From Arma custos (Eukaryota; Arthropoda; Insecta; Hemiptera; Pentatomidae), in the NCBI GenBank assembly GCA_037127475.1, contig CM073762.1, forward strand, positions 20,862,278-20,926,277: DNA of 64,000 nt, written 5' to 3'. The notes beneath the pieces are model-generated. The model ran no database searches and was not told where the DNA came from. It saw only the letters and a list, made by a program, of their open reading frames with translations. The translations under genes were made by a program, and so were the position numbers. Below, in pieces: positions 27,901 to 42,400 of this stretch (position 1 is its first letter; every line of letters begins with the position of its first letter).

Positions 27901-30900
27901 ATAAAAATAAAATAAAATCAGTAAATCTTGTTGCTCTTTCCTTCACTTTACTCTCTCACAGCAGGGTTATGAATGAGGCTCCTAATATAGTTTAAATTCG
28001 ATTTTAATTTAATTAATATAAATTAAAATTATTTAACCACAAAACCTCTCAATAGTTATTAACTTATAAAAATTGTCCTATTGATACTGACATTTCAACG
28101 TTGTAGGAAGAAGAACAAGACTTGCTCACACTTCTTTCTTTTGGATATAGAGCTTGGTGGAGGCCTATAATGTGTGTCAAATACATTAAAAGACACCGAA
28201 AACTTAACGGCAACAGAGGGATTATTCGTCCACTGCATGTCGTTTGTGGCGCTCAAAAATGTTATTATAAAAATTAATTACATTTTTTTAAAGATTTAGT
28301 CGTTAAATAGGGATAAAAAATCAGGAATCTTCACTAAAATAACTGCGCAATTTCGCATTTTAACCAAAAACACATATTAGAGACTGTATATTTTCTTATT
28401 GGGTCAAAAAATAAAAAGTTTAAATACATAGTAAAATAGTTTGTAGAATCATCCGTAAAATTCAGTCATTTGAATTCTTACTACATTCCTTCATAACTGT
28501 TAACAACTATTAATAGGATGTAAGCACGGAAAAATACAAATCCGTTATGGAATAGGAAGGTCTTTTTTTTTCTTTCCATTTTAACTGTTAACACATTTTT
28601 TTCTTTCTTTGAAAAAGAAAAGATAAGGCCAAAGCGAAGGCTGGAAGATAACATCGAGAACTAAAGAGTAGTCAAATGAAGTGTCACGTACCTACAACTA
28701 ACTGTTAACACTTTTCATTGAAGTGTCGTACTATTTTAAAAAATTATACTCGCCCGATAAGCCACATTTGAGTTAACAAAAGGGTATTCAGCACTTGACT
28801 AAGACTCGAAGAGTTATTTTTATTTCATAAAGACAATGGATCTGACTTGGTTATGTAAGCCTGTTTTGTGTGAACGTGAGTGGAGATAGTATACACATGC
28901 CAAAGCTGTTCCCAACATGAATACGTATTAAGTTCACAAAGTTTGTACCAAGTCCACATCTTGTACGTTCGTATATTTCTTAGTGTGATGTAATCATTTC
29001 ATCAAAATGGTTATTCTCTTGCTTTACATGTTATTTCTCAATCGAGAAAATTACGAAAAATCTGAAGTTATTCTCACGAAAAGATTAACTAATTTACTTA
29101 ACAGTTTTAAATGTAAATCCTAATATAAACGGCTTTGTTTAGCTATGTTTAAGATGTAACAACTATGCAGAGTAACATTTATAATAACTAATAATATACA
29201 GTTCTGCTGAGCCAATGGCCAAAAGCCAGCCTCTGAAGTAGATGAATATCCTATCTCGACTAAATAATCTCATGAATAGTAACATCTTGTCATGGTAGAC
29301 AACTATTAAGGATTATTAGGGTATATACTAAGATAAAAATATTAAAGTCTTTATTATAACATAACACGTGGCACATGGTATTTTAGGTTACATCGCATAA
29401 CATTACACTGAAGGAAAACCTTTGAGTCACAACCTGCCATGTCACTCAATGCTGCCAGTAATATCTTACATATACAAAATATAATTTAAATATAAATCAT
29501 TGTTATTTCAACAATAGCATGTAATTCAGGAGGGACCGTGCAAGAAATCCAGAAGGCATTATGGAAGCGCAAGGACAGTCCCCTATTAATTTTATGGTTG
29601 TTGTGACAAGCAAGAAAGTAGAAAGGTAGTGAAAGACACATTAAAAAGGTGTCTATGACGGCTGGCATGTGACAGCGTTAATCTAAGCTCGTACCTAACT
29701 CACTGCTATGATCATCAAGTTCTTGCAGTTCGGTAAGATACATCGAAAGTAAGAGCCATTAAGCTCAAGTTCATCAACCTCTTGCACCGCCCGGGGTGAA
29801 GGGTGTGGCCAGGGTGAAAGTAGCTAGGCGGTCGGGGCGAAGAGACGAGATATGGTCCATTGTTTGAAGAGCAGCGGCGTTGCCACGTTTCGTTTCCCTT
29901 TCGTCGGCGTCCTTCTGGAGCCGTCTTGGTGCTTGATGGACTGTCTCCATCGCCTGGTAATCTACTTCCCTACCGTTACGTCGAGAACCTTATCTTAGGA
30001 ATGTCCCTTTCGAAAAGACAGCGGAAGTGGATAACCAGCATCTTCCGACCTGCCAATCTTCATGAAGAATCTTTAGGGTTAGTCCTGATACAAGGCTTAG
30101 ACAAAAAACTAGAACATGATTCATAACTGTAAAGTTTCGAATAGTAATCTAAAGAAATCAAACAAAACACATCTCTCTGTGATATCCACAGAGCAATACA
30201 AACTGCGAAATATTGCAAAAGATAAACTCTCTACTCTCGCAATACAAAAAGAAATAGAAAACTAGTTGAATTTTTTGATACCACAAATACTCCTTAACTT
30301 TTCATCTTACACGAAACTTTATCCATGGATTCTTTACTCAATACATAAAATGCAAATTCAATAAAATTTACATCATATCGCTGATACAAATGCAAAGTAT
30401 TGAAACTGAAAAACACCACCTTTCATTAGAGGGAAAGAACTGTTTCAAGGTTCATTCACAATCAGTACGTATCTCGCTCGTGGCGATGCCGAGTGAAATT
30501 GGAAAATTTTAAAAAGATTGTTGGCATTGGAAATATTTAATAAAGTATATGAAATCTCATAAATGGAAATATGCTTTAAATGGTTGAACAGTAGACATCG
30601 GACTACAGTTGGCACTACCACCATTTTTGCTCACTCCTTCAAAATCTAAACTAACTAGATACTTACTTACTTAAAAGAAAATCCCTGGGTTATGGTTTAA
30701 TAATTGCCGAAGGAAACAAAAAGTGCGTACATTCATCTTATATTTGATACAAATCTATTTCATATATGTTATACCATGTTTAATACAACAGCAATAAGCA
30801 GTTCTGTTAGTACAATATACTTTCGAAAGCGATGTTCTTAAACGTAACAGTAAGCTCACAAGCCGATGAAATCAATTACTCTGCGACCTTCGAATTCAGT

Positions 30901-33900
30901 TAGATCTAGGAATTCTAATTTCGAAATTCACTTCAGAAATTGCTAAGAACAATCACTGGTTTGACACCATTGCATAAACCAATTTCACTTTAAGTTTCTG
31001 ATGCCTGAACTGAAGAAACGGTATTACTTTAAAAGATTGAGAGGCAAACTATTATTAGTTGAGCAAATCAGACTAAGACATTAATTATAGAAATAAAATA
31101 TAAGCTATAAAATCAGTGCTTGCTAAATTTAATTCGATATAAGAATTTTACTGGTGGAATGATAAGACCATAATATTATATAGTGAACAAGAACAAACTA
31201 ATATCATAAGATTGCGTCACTAAAGGTTGCCTGAGGCTGCTAAATAAGTAAAGATTGTTTGTAGAGTACCTTGCATAGAATAAGTGAATGATATCATGAA
31301 TTACGCTCAACAAATTTTTATATCTTGGGAGATTATTCTCCTAATTAACTCCTGCCATAGCTGCATAAATAATTTAACTGAGCCGTACCTTTGGTACACA
31401 GCAACTCAGAGCTCTACCAATAAGCTACACCACTCATTTCTTAAAGGGAAAAAGGACCAAATATTTGCAGAGGCAAATGATACTATGCACTAGTTTCCCT
31501 CAATTATATGATTTTTCAAGCAGGAATGTTTCCCAGAAATATGCGGAATGCAGTGAATTGTCAAGAAAACGCTATCTCTAAAGAAATTGCCTTCGCCACA
31601 GGACTGTTAGAAACCGCCAAGAAAATATTTCCGCCCCAAAGCCATCTTACCAGAAACCTTCGCGGTGGCATGTGTATTGATCGATATTCAAGAATTTCTT
31701 TGTGGTGACTTTAACGGAATCCGAAACTAACCATCCTGTGAGAAAGGACCTTACATTTCTTTCAGAAGTTTTATTCTGGCAAATAATTCTTGAAATGCAA
31801 CAAAAACAAATAAATTGAAAACTAAATTAATCCAAGGGGTGGGAGACAAAATAGGGCTGAACGAACAAGATACAAAACATATTTACAAATTGTGATTATT
31901 TAAATATTTTTATTTTGAAGAGAAAAGATTTGTCCTGGCCGGGAAGCTAAAAAGGGAAACTGGGGCGATTGAGGTGAACAGAAAAGGAAAATTTTGAAGG
32001 AAAAGAAAGACAACAGCAAGAGATGTAAATTAAACGCTAGAAAAACCAGCCAAAAACTTCAGCAAGACTTGGCGCATGCTGGGATTGTTGTTCATGACTC
32101 CACCGTGCGAAAACTTATTGAAGGTAGTGAACTCAGAAAAATACAAAGATTTGCTAGAACAAAGATTGAAGAAAAGTTGAAGAGCTAAGAAAAAAAAACA
32201 CAAAGCTAATTGAGGCAATAATTTAGAAACGGTTTAGAGACACGCAAATATCAGAAAACTTGTTGATTCTCTGCAAGAACAAGAAGTTATAAAAGTTCTC
32301 TTCCTAAAAAAAAATTAATTGTAATTGTTTCTGTGTATTTTTTCCTCAATAAAGAATATTTCTTATTTTTTCTAATTTATCACTTGTGTTCACATTAATT
32401 CGCACAGTACTGTATATCGATGATGGAAAGACAATGAAAACTCAAAAATGCCAATTTTAAGCCTTCAGTAAAAATTGTATTGATGGAGTTTTTTAATTCA
32501 GGAACGACACATCTGATATTCCATTTCCAAGATATCTTTTTGTATTAAAGTCATATTTTGAACAAATTCATGTTTGAACTTGAAGTTTTATGGGTATAAT
32601 GGCATAAGTAAAAATCAAAAAAGTTTCAAGCTTTTAAAAAATATTTATAGTGGTTAATAAAAGAATTTCAATAAGATCATTATAGTAAGAATGATTTGCT
32701 TTAATAATACTCAAATTTTTATTTTTTTAAACTCATAAGGAACTTTCAAATACCTCTATTAAAAAATAAGGTTTTTGTGTTATGACATTGTTCTTTTGAA
32801 GGAGCGATATACAGCATGAAACAAAACATTAACAAGATTTTGATAAATTTACACAATTAAACAACATATAAAAAGTATAATATTAAGTTGCTATATATTA
32901 AAATCTATATCATTTTCTTTTTTTAGAACGATTTGACGTACTTTTTAACATAGCTGAACTTAGTGCCCAGGCTAGGTAGGATAGTTTAAAGGGTAAAAAT
33001 ATAAACAATAAATAAAACAGCCTTAGAATTAGAACACTGTTAATGCAATTTGTAAATTATAAATAATATTTGATACTTAAAAGTAATTTACAGATTATAT
33101 AAAGGAAGACATTAGTGGGCCATTAAGATATGGCATTGTCCAAAGATTCATTGAGAAAAAGTGAAGACTCTAGACAATGGTATTATCTAACTGTAGCCTC
33201 TATCGACCATCTCTTCCATTCCTCAAAGCTATCAAGATGCAACTTATATAACAATGAATTAATTATGATTATAATATAATGGCACTGTGAAGGAGGCCAA
33301 CCTCAAAACTATATTAAGTACACTTAGTACTATATTTTGCATATTATGAAATTCTAGTTATATGAGAATAGTAACACAGTTTAGTTACTCATTTTCATTG
33401 CATATCGTGCTAAACATTTATCAAAAAAATTTCACGAAAAAAAATAGATTAAAATTTTTTTTTTAAATTTAATTTATTGATACTTACAACTATAATAATA
33501 TTACAATAAGTAAATCTGCTAATATGTACAGTATGACATGAAAAACACTACCCATCGGTAGCACTCCAATAAAGTTCTATAGTAGATGGTCTCGAGGCCA
33601 TCTTCTTTCGGAGGGTTATCAGGAATATTATGGGAAGAAAGTTGAGAGACTAGCGGATTCAAGTGTGTATGGAGCTTGTCATGGAAGGTTAGATATCTAG
33701 TTTGGACCAAATCAGTAACATATGGGATATTAAGAACATGATGGATGAGTTTGTTTGTGACATAATAAGAAGCATTGAAGATTTTACGAAGGATTTTGGA
33801 TTGCAAGGATTGGATACGAGATGAATTGGATGGTTTAGTAGAGCCCCAAAGCTCAACTCCGTATCTCCAAATAGGCCTGATAACTGTCATGTAAATGAGC

Positions 33901-36900
33901 TTAGAGCGTTTGTCCAGTAAATGTTGAAGTAGGCGAAAACGACGAGAAGTTTCTTGTCTTTTTAGTCTTGTATGAGGATTCCAAGTGAGACGTTTGTCCA
34001 GATGGAGTCCTAGGTAACGTATCTGTTCGACAGGGTTCAGTGGAATATTATTAAAAATACAGTAAGGCAGGAATTTTTAGGTTTACGACGAAGGGTGAAG
34101 GTAATTTGATGGAATTTGTTAGGATTTATTTTAATTCTCCAATTTTGACACCATTCTTGAATGTTTGAGATATGGGATTGAAGAGATTGGAATGCAACAA
34201 ATGGATCCTTATTTACTGATAACACACATGTGTCATCAGCGTACGTAGTGAGGACAGTGCTTAGATGGGTTGGGATGTCAACTGTATATATCGTGTATAG
34301 GATGGGACCCATGATACTACCTTGAGGAACTCCGGCAGACTGGGTACAGAGGCAAGAGTAGGAAAAATTATGGTTTACTTTAAAGGCTCTATTACTGAGG
34401 TAGGAACTGATAATAAGGAAGTAAGTAGAAGGTAAGAATTTACGAAGTTTGTACAGCAGACCCGGATGCCAGGCTCGTGAGATTTAAATTAAAACTTATA
34501 TTTACTGTATTTATTTACAATAAAAGTAGAGACGCATCTTGTTTTACTTAAAATAAAGTAGTAATAAATATAAGTATAATAATCAATATTATTTTGAAAA
34601 AAATGTATTTGTTAATAATGTACATTATCACTCAAAGGGGTTATATTACAAAATTTACACGATGAATGAAAGGATCAAAAATTGACTATATCACATTTCT
34701 TGTTAGTTTAGTCTAACACGACTCTTATCATGATGTTAGTCCGGTTCTGAACCCCTCCGAAAATTAGGGAGCGAGGAAGGTGAGGGTGTAGAGCGCTGAG
34801 TCGCTGTACCGAAGGTTTCGGGTACTTAATCAGCTCTGAAAGATATATTATTTAATCTGTTAACAGTCGCGGATGGGACCCTGTGGAATCTGAAGAATCT
34901 CCTATGGCCCACCTTGCCTCTATACCCTAATTAGGAGAAGTCCTGGCGGTTGAGCGAGGTCTAGGACAAATCACTCCCTGTACATCCGTTGTCGTAGAGT
35001 CAGTACCATGTAGTGAACCCAATACCCATCGTGGGTTGTAGTGGTATAGGTTTTGTGACATACTTTATCCTTAAATTACCTTCAGAATTGACTAACATAA
35101 TACCAGAAAAATAACAAAATTAAGAGTTACGCCACTATGACGTTTGAAATGAAAACATGATTAATAGAGAAGCCCATCACAGAGATTGGAGATGAGAGGC
35201 TTAAATTTACAGCCCTGAGGAACCCTTTCACTATCACCAGCTGCCAGTATTTTTTCCTCCAAGACAGCCTTTCACGTCTGATTGCTAATAATTCAGAGGA
35301 GCTTGCGCAACCGTTTTCCAGCTCGTATTATTAAAAACTACTTAGCAGGGCACCATTTTCATTGGAAAGAGCACATGGAATACAATGTGCTCAAAATCAA
35401 TCATTAAAATCGAATGATGTATAGTCGATACAAATGCAAGGTATTGAGTGTGAAAGACCACATCTTTCGTTTTCTTTCTTCGTGAGTTATAGTGGTACAC
35501 TTTTTTAAGATTACTATAATGAGGTTTATAAGTTCAATGTTGCTCTTAACTAGGGAATGGAGAGTTATTAAGTTTTATTACTGTTGGCTCATTGCAGCTC
35601 TTGTTAACAAACAAGTTGATAATTATAAATTTAATTGAAAAACGATTGAGTAGGTGCCTACTGTTGCATGAATCAGCAATTGAAACAGTCGATATAATAT
35701 GCTTGGGCAATAACTGACGTTCGCTTTCCAAGGGAGTAGATCAAGGTAAGTGATATTAAGTGGTTAATAACAGAACACTATAACCTTTGGAAGTGAAATC
35801 GGGCCTCCTCATGGCAAATGTGGATGTCACAATTCAAGTGACTATGAAGAAGCACTAACATTGAGAAATCTTCAAGGATAAAGACATGAAAAAATAATTA
35901 AAAAGCTCATAAAAAATATCAAAACAACATATTAAATAGAACTTGACAAGGATACCAAAGATACAAACAATACCTAATATAAAAAACTTACTTGGAATGT
36001 AATATTTAATGAAATACTTTTACAAGTTTCACAAGTTAATTAGGTACCTATATTTTTACCCAGATCCTAAATAGATTGGATCCGGACGGATTTGGATGAA
36101 ACTTTACAGTAATATGGGTTATACATCAGAATAACACATAGGCTATAGCAACCCCGGATTTAGGGGGGGCACGTGCCCCTCCTGACAGTATTTTAGTCCT
36201 GTGAACCCATTATAGTGCATAAATAAAGGCAAATCACATGATAGATCATCATGTGGGGGCACGGGGACATGTGCCCCCCCCCTTATAGTACATAATTATA
36301 GGCAAATCAGGAACTTAGCATCTTGAAATTTGTAGTTAGGTTCTGTGTATAGTTAAAGAAAGAAATTTGGATAATTCCACCCCAAGGGTTTCCCCTTTAA
36401 TATAATAGGGATTCAAAGGTTGTATAGAATCCGTCAGTTTTGAAGTTAGACATCTGAAATTTCGGATGTACGAGTAACTTATATTTTAAAAAAATAATTA
36501 AATTATTTATTTAAAATGATCTTTCACGAAACTTTACGTGGCAGACCAAATTCCACACGAGCGAAGCCGCGGGCATAAGCTAGTATATAATAAAAAGATC
36601 TTCTAATTTTCGAGATATCCATATCATTCATTGGATTATTTTGGCATCTGCATGTATAGTTTCTTTTTTTATATGTAGCGTTAGAATATTTACCAACCAA
36701 CCAAGAATATTTATAAATTTAATTTTAGTTTCATACGGTACAAGGTTGACATCTTCAGAGGAAGAGAAATTTTTTAAGACATTTAAAACTGGTTTTTTAA
36801 GCCTTGGTCATCCTACTACTTTCAATTTCATCTTCTTGCTTCGAGACCAAATTAAGCCTTAGACTTAAAATTACAAAAAAAAAAAAATAGAACAAAGGCG

Positions 36901-39431
36901 TTGATTATTGAAGTGAGGTCACTCGAATAAATAGAAAATCACCAAGATTTTTATAATTATTTTATTGTATCCAGAATGAAAAATAGTAATTTTAAAATAT
37001 CTTCTCTTTTATTTAACAGCATATATAAGAAGTTGTACCTCCCTCTTTACTTTTCTTTAGTGAACCTTATTTCATACATCATTACACACATGCAAAGGTA
37101 CTTAAACTGTAGAACATGGTAATATTGAAATGAACATCCTAAAACATGCCATTAAGATGACAACTAGCACAAGGTTATTCATCTAGTTATCAAAATAAAT
37201 GAGGAAATGCATATGGATTGTGCACGTAATTATTTTAGTCAGGGTCATCACTCTCAGGAATAAATGATTTTTTTTACTCAACACATGGAAAACCATAATA
37301 ATCCTTATTTTTTACATTGTCAGTATGAAAAAAACTTTATTTAACTATCGAACAATAATCTTCGGTTAGTATTTGGATCGGTGACTATCCAGTAGGGAAA
37401 AATAGCCCGAAATCCTCCAGACAATTATACTCTTATATACTTCGGGTATATACATATGGCCTGTTAGTACAGTGGATGTAACTTATATATACCCGCTATT
37501 ACTAAGAGTGATGAATCTGCCTTGAATCCACCTATCAGGAATAGAAATATGTTTTTTAAAATATCAAACAGTTTTATCTGAGGATGATCTTGTTTGATTC
37601 AAGAAATGTAGAGACCATAGAGCCATGGTTTGTAGCAACAATGATGTTGGGTGCACCCCCGAATGCGATGTAAAAAGACTACTACTTTATACGAAACCTT
37701 GGTCTACAGTATGCTTCACTCATTAGGTTGTAATTCTAACGTTGTCAACGTTATTAATGTAGGGTTTTTTGGATGGAAACAATTTGATTCGTAATGAAAA
37801 TGTTGAAGAAGGTTTGTTTGTTATTAACAAAAATGGTTATTTTTTGTTTGTTGTTTATTCATTTCACGTAACTTATGCTGTTATTGCTAATTGAATGATG
37901 CTGCAGTGGGAGCTCTAAATTTTGCCTTTCTAGGTAAAATGAGGATAAGGATCTTTAATGGGTGGTTGCTGCGCAGAGGGTCGGGACTTACATTTTGTGT
38001 ACCCTCCGAAGCGTCCTTGTCCGCTCCGATGTCGTCACATAACGCAGGATTTTTTACTTACTTTCAAAAAATCTAAAAGCAACTGCCACTCTCTGAACCC
38101 GAGAACTTGGTTGTAGTAGGTTATTATTTCAACATATACACCACAGATTACTTTTAAATTTGATGGTTTAATTCAGTCCGATGAACGTTTATTCGCACAG
38201 CCGATCTTTATTCCCTTTCCTGGTTGAATTTGAACAACCTTTCTATATTTCATCTTGTGTAAATGATCTTACGCTAATAATAATGAATGCGGATACTATA
38301 ACCAGTTACTGAAGAGAGATAGGTTCGTGATGACTCACTTAAAATTTCCTACTTAAGGATAGCTTCAACTTAAGAACAATTTCCTCTTAAACCTGAAACT
38401 CTAACGCAAAGAACCCAAGACAATACATGAAAGCCCACCGCGGACAGATATAAATAGTCGCGTGTAATTTCAACTCAGCTAAGATAAATGAATTCGATCT
38501 AGTGCTCAGCTAAACGGAGAAAGGAAAAAGGCGAGGCCGTGAGGTCTGTCTCAAGGGTGGAACGATCTAATAAAATCGATTCTTCGACTCGATATATTTT
38601 AATTTTAGTTTAGTTTAATGCAAATGATCAATTAGTATCGATCCTTTGATACTATATCAAACCAAACGGTATCGATCAAAACAATCGATCAAAGGCAAAA
38701 AGGTTCATTGTCCTCATCAGAAAAACATCACTACCGTGAAATTTGCCTGTTCTTTTTTATGCAATTTCTTTATATCTTAGCCATCTTCAAGCCTTAAGTT
38801 AATTTAATCAATTTTCGTTTACAGTTATTTCAAGAAAAAAAGTTATAATAAAAAAAATCTCGTTCAGAAATCACAAGTCACAAACAATATTGTCCAGTGC
38901 AAGGAAGTCGAAAGAAGATAATCGAGATCTTAAACTATTTATTTTTCAAAAATAATAGGAAAAATATTTATTTTTCAAAAACCTTATATAAGGCTACAAC
39001 AGTACATAGGAAAAGGGATTATCCCTCTTGCAAAATGGATTTTTTCTAACCATTTTTCAGTCTTAAATAACTAAACAAATAAAATAATGTGAATTGAAAA
39101 AAAATGTAAGAAAAGAGACCCTACTAGTTCTAGGAAAACGATTGTGCAGGGAGGTGATTTGTCCGAGTTCACGTCAACCACCAGGTATTTTCTTCAATTA
39201 AAGGTATCCTCTTTATGGAAGCTCAGTGAACCCCAGGGACATCATATATCACAATGCCCGTTATCTTATGTTGCCACAAGTCTGTATATAACCAAATTAA
39301 TGATTATTTATTTCAGTTATGGTGGATGGTTTTTCGATAATTCTTAAACTCCATTTCATGCCAAAGCCTGAATTGGCCACTGCATGAGTGGCAAAATTCT
39401 GTTTCCTTCAGAACAATTAGACAATTTTCGA

Positions 39432-39488
<57 letters not shown>

Positions 39489-42400
39489 CCCTGCTCTCCC
39501 TTCCATCTACGTACACTACTGGAGTTGTTCAAGAATTTGGTACCAATTATATTTTTTAAAGAAATATTTTGTAAAGGATCTGTTCAAAATGGTTATGAGC
39601 CATATCACGAAAGGATACAACAGAACGCAGGTTTACGACCATTACATCTTATACAAATTAAAAAATATACAATTGGATCGAAAACAATAACATGATACCG
39701 TTATCATAATTATTTAGCAAACACTACATCATAGAACACTTTTAAATTACACCGTGTAATGGACTGATAAGGGTAATTAATTGAAATTGATGTGCAGTTA
39801 AAAATAATAGACAGCTTCCTCCGTTATCATAGTTATCATCATTTCCGATCGTTTGAAGCCGTTACTGCTATATCGGGTTTTAGCGTTCAAGACATAACAA
39901 TGGCGCTCCATACCATAAGATGTTGAAGATGTTAGAATGTACTTATGTAAGTTGAAGAAAGACCTTGCGTTAAGTAATTCCTTATTTGAAGAGATCCTCG
40001 CGATATCTGTGGCCTTTACCTTTACGTGCTTTGTGAAATCGGCAATGGACTAAAAATAGTAAAAAGGACATCACATAAGGTCTTCATTATCGCCCGAGAG
40101 TCCTTCTATAAGACAACTTTATACAGATTTAACAAGCTCCAAACTTAAAAAAAAACAAAAAATTATAATTTACATTTACTAGACAAACGCTCAATGCTCC
40201 AATTAATTATAAAAGACGTGCATATATGTAGACATATACATTTATACATATACATATATGTATATAGAGTACAGCTTTATGGCTCCATAGAGCCATCTAA
40301 TGCCTCCCAGACAAGATGTTAAGTAAGTACAAGTATTGTTTCTTGCTTTGTTACGAACAAAGTCATCCATAATGACTTTAATGACCATTTGTTACTGATT
40401 TGGCCCGAATCCAATATCAATCTTTTCTTGACAAGCTTTATTCCAACTGAAACCACTAGTTTCAAACCCAGCGATCTCTGAGACATCTGAAATAAAGATG
40501 TCCTTTTAAGTTGAATTTGTTGTTCGAGTACTACAAGTGGGTAATTTATCTACCTGTCTTTACCTCATGTCATTACATAGCTTTCATTCTATTTACTTGA
40601 TGCATTGTAATTATTCAGTAGGGTATTTCTATTCTAGTATTATAATGTGGCAAATACTTATCTTTAAGAATTTTAAAACCTACTATATTTAAAAAACTAT
40701 TTTTTTAAGGCATAAATAATTTAATACTTAAATTGAGAATATGTAAACTTCATAATATTTAATCAAACTCTCCTGAGGATAACCCAACCTTTATATGCGA
40801 ACACCCTGAATCAGAAGGATTTCTGGACGTGATACAGGCCTAATCATCTCCTTGCACAAAACTTGGCTTTGAAACAGTACAATCTCTAACATGTACTGAA
40901 TCTAAGGCTCTTTGTGGGTTATAAAGGGACAGGTTTGTTTAATACTAATTATTAAAAAGTAGGTTAAATTTTTTATACTTAAAATTGTGTGGGACCGACC
41001 ACACCTGGATGTGGAAACCCCAATTTTCTGTAAATATTTTGGTGAAATACGTTCGTCGCTTTATTGAGAATCGTCAGGTAGTATATTTACATCCATTCTT
41101 CAAAATAGCTAGGTCATCCTTCAGGAAATTTCAGGCATGAGTTTCTATACTTAGCGGTGATCTCATCGACAGCACCGTAAATACATCAGACAGTCAATAC
41201 CAGTCATAGTTTCACATCCATTAGTCAAAGTAATGAGTTTCTCTCAATAATTAATAATCAATAAAGTTTTTCTCCAATTCTACGAGAAATTCATTGTGAC
41301 CTCTACCAGGACCACTTTCTTCCACATATATTATCAAGGTCAACAATTATCATTCAATAATGAGTTTCTCCTTTGATGATGCCTCGTAGCTTGAGTTTTA
41401 TTCATCAATGTTATTGTAAATACATCCGACAATCACTTAACTCACGGTTTAAAACCAAAACTTCTGGATAATTAACTTCTTAGGACAGTTGCCTGTTAAT
41501 ATTGGCAAGGTGTTTGCCTTTGAAACTGTTTGTGTTAGCTTTTGAGGAGGGACACTATCCATCGGCAGAATCATTCCATTGAATCCCATCCATGAAATTA
41601 GTATTGAGTAAGAAACTTGTACCCATGGCAATGTAAAATAGTTCTGTTTTAAACTAACCAAATGATGAGTATTAGCGATCTCAGGCTCTTGCAGCTAATG
41701 TTAGATTCTACTAACTATATTTTCCACGCTAGTCTTAAACGCACTAAGAGACAGGCTACAAAAAGTATAGTTAGTATTACGAGGTCGTTGGAGATGCCGT
41801 AAACGCATCGTAAAGCCAAGATAGCCTTTACGTGGCAGGAGATCGCACTTCCAGAAAGTGAAAGGCCCATCTCCCTCGTGATGGAATACTAAGCGTGATG
41901 ACCTCAATGGTCCAAGGGTGTCCAGAAATGTATCGGATACTCTAAGACCATCAGCTTACTAGGCTGTAAGATGCCAGTTGTATGGAGGATTGTTTGTTGG
42001 AACGGAACAGCTCTAAACGAGGGAACAAATGTGATAACAGGATGGATAATGTTAGGTTCCCAAAACATTTTTAAGTGGCATTGCCCACTTAGCAAGTCGT
42101 AAATTTTAAGATTCCCCCAAATATTAACGGTTATGTATAACGAACGATGATAGGTTAGATAAAAGGCTACTTTTATGTTAACACACTGTTACTTTTCCTG
42201 AACGCTCGTTCATCTACCTAACAAAAATATAAACATATACACGCCAAAAAATTGTTCGTGCTACCTCCTCAGAGTAGTTACATTTTGTTTCAATCATATA
42301 TAGGGTTAAGGGTGACCCAATGTTTTAAAAAAAATAATTTTATAGCCAAAGTTAAAATAACGAGCGATGATACGTATACACATATAGCTCTAGATTAGAG

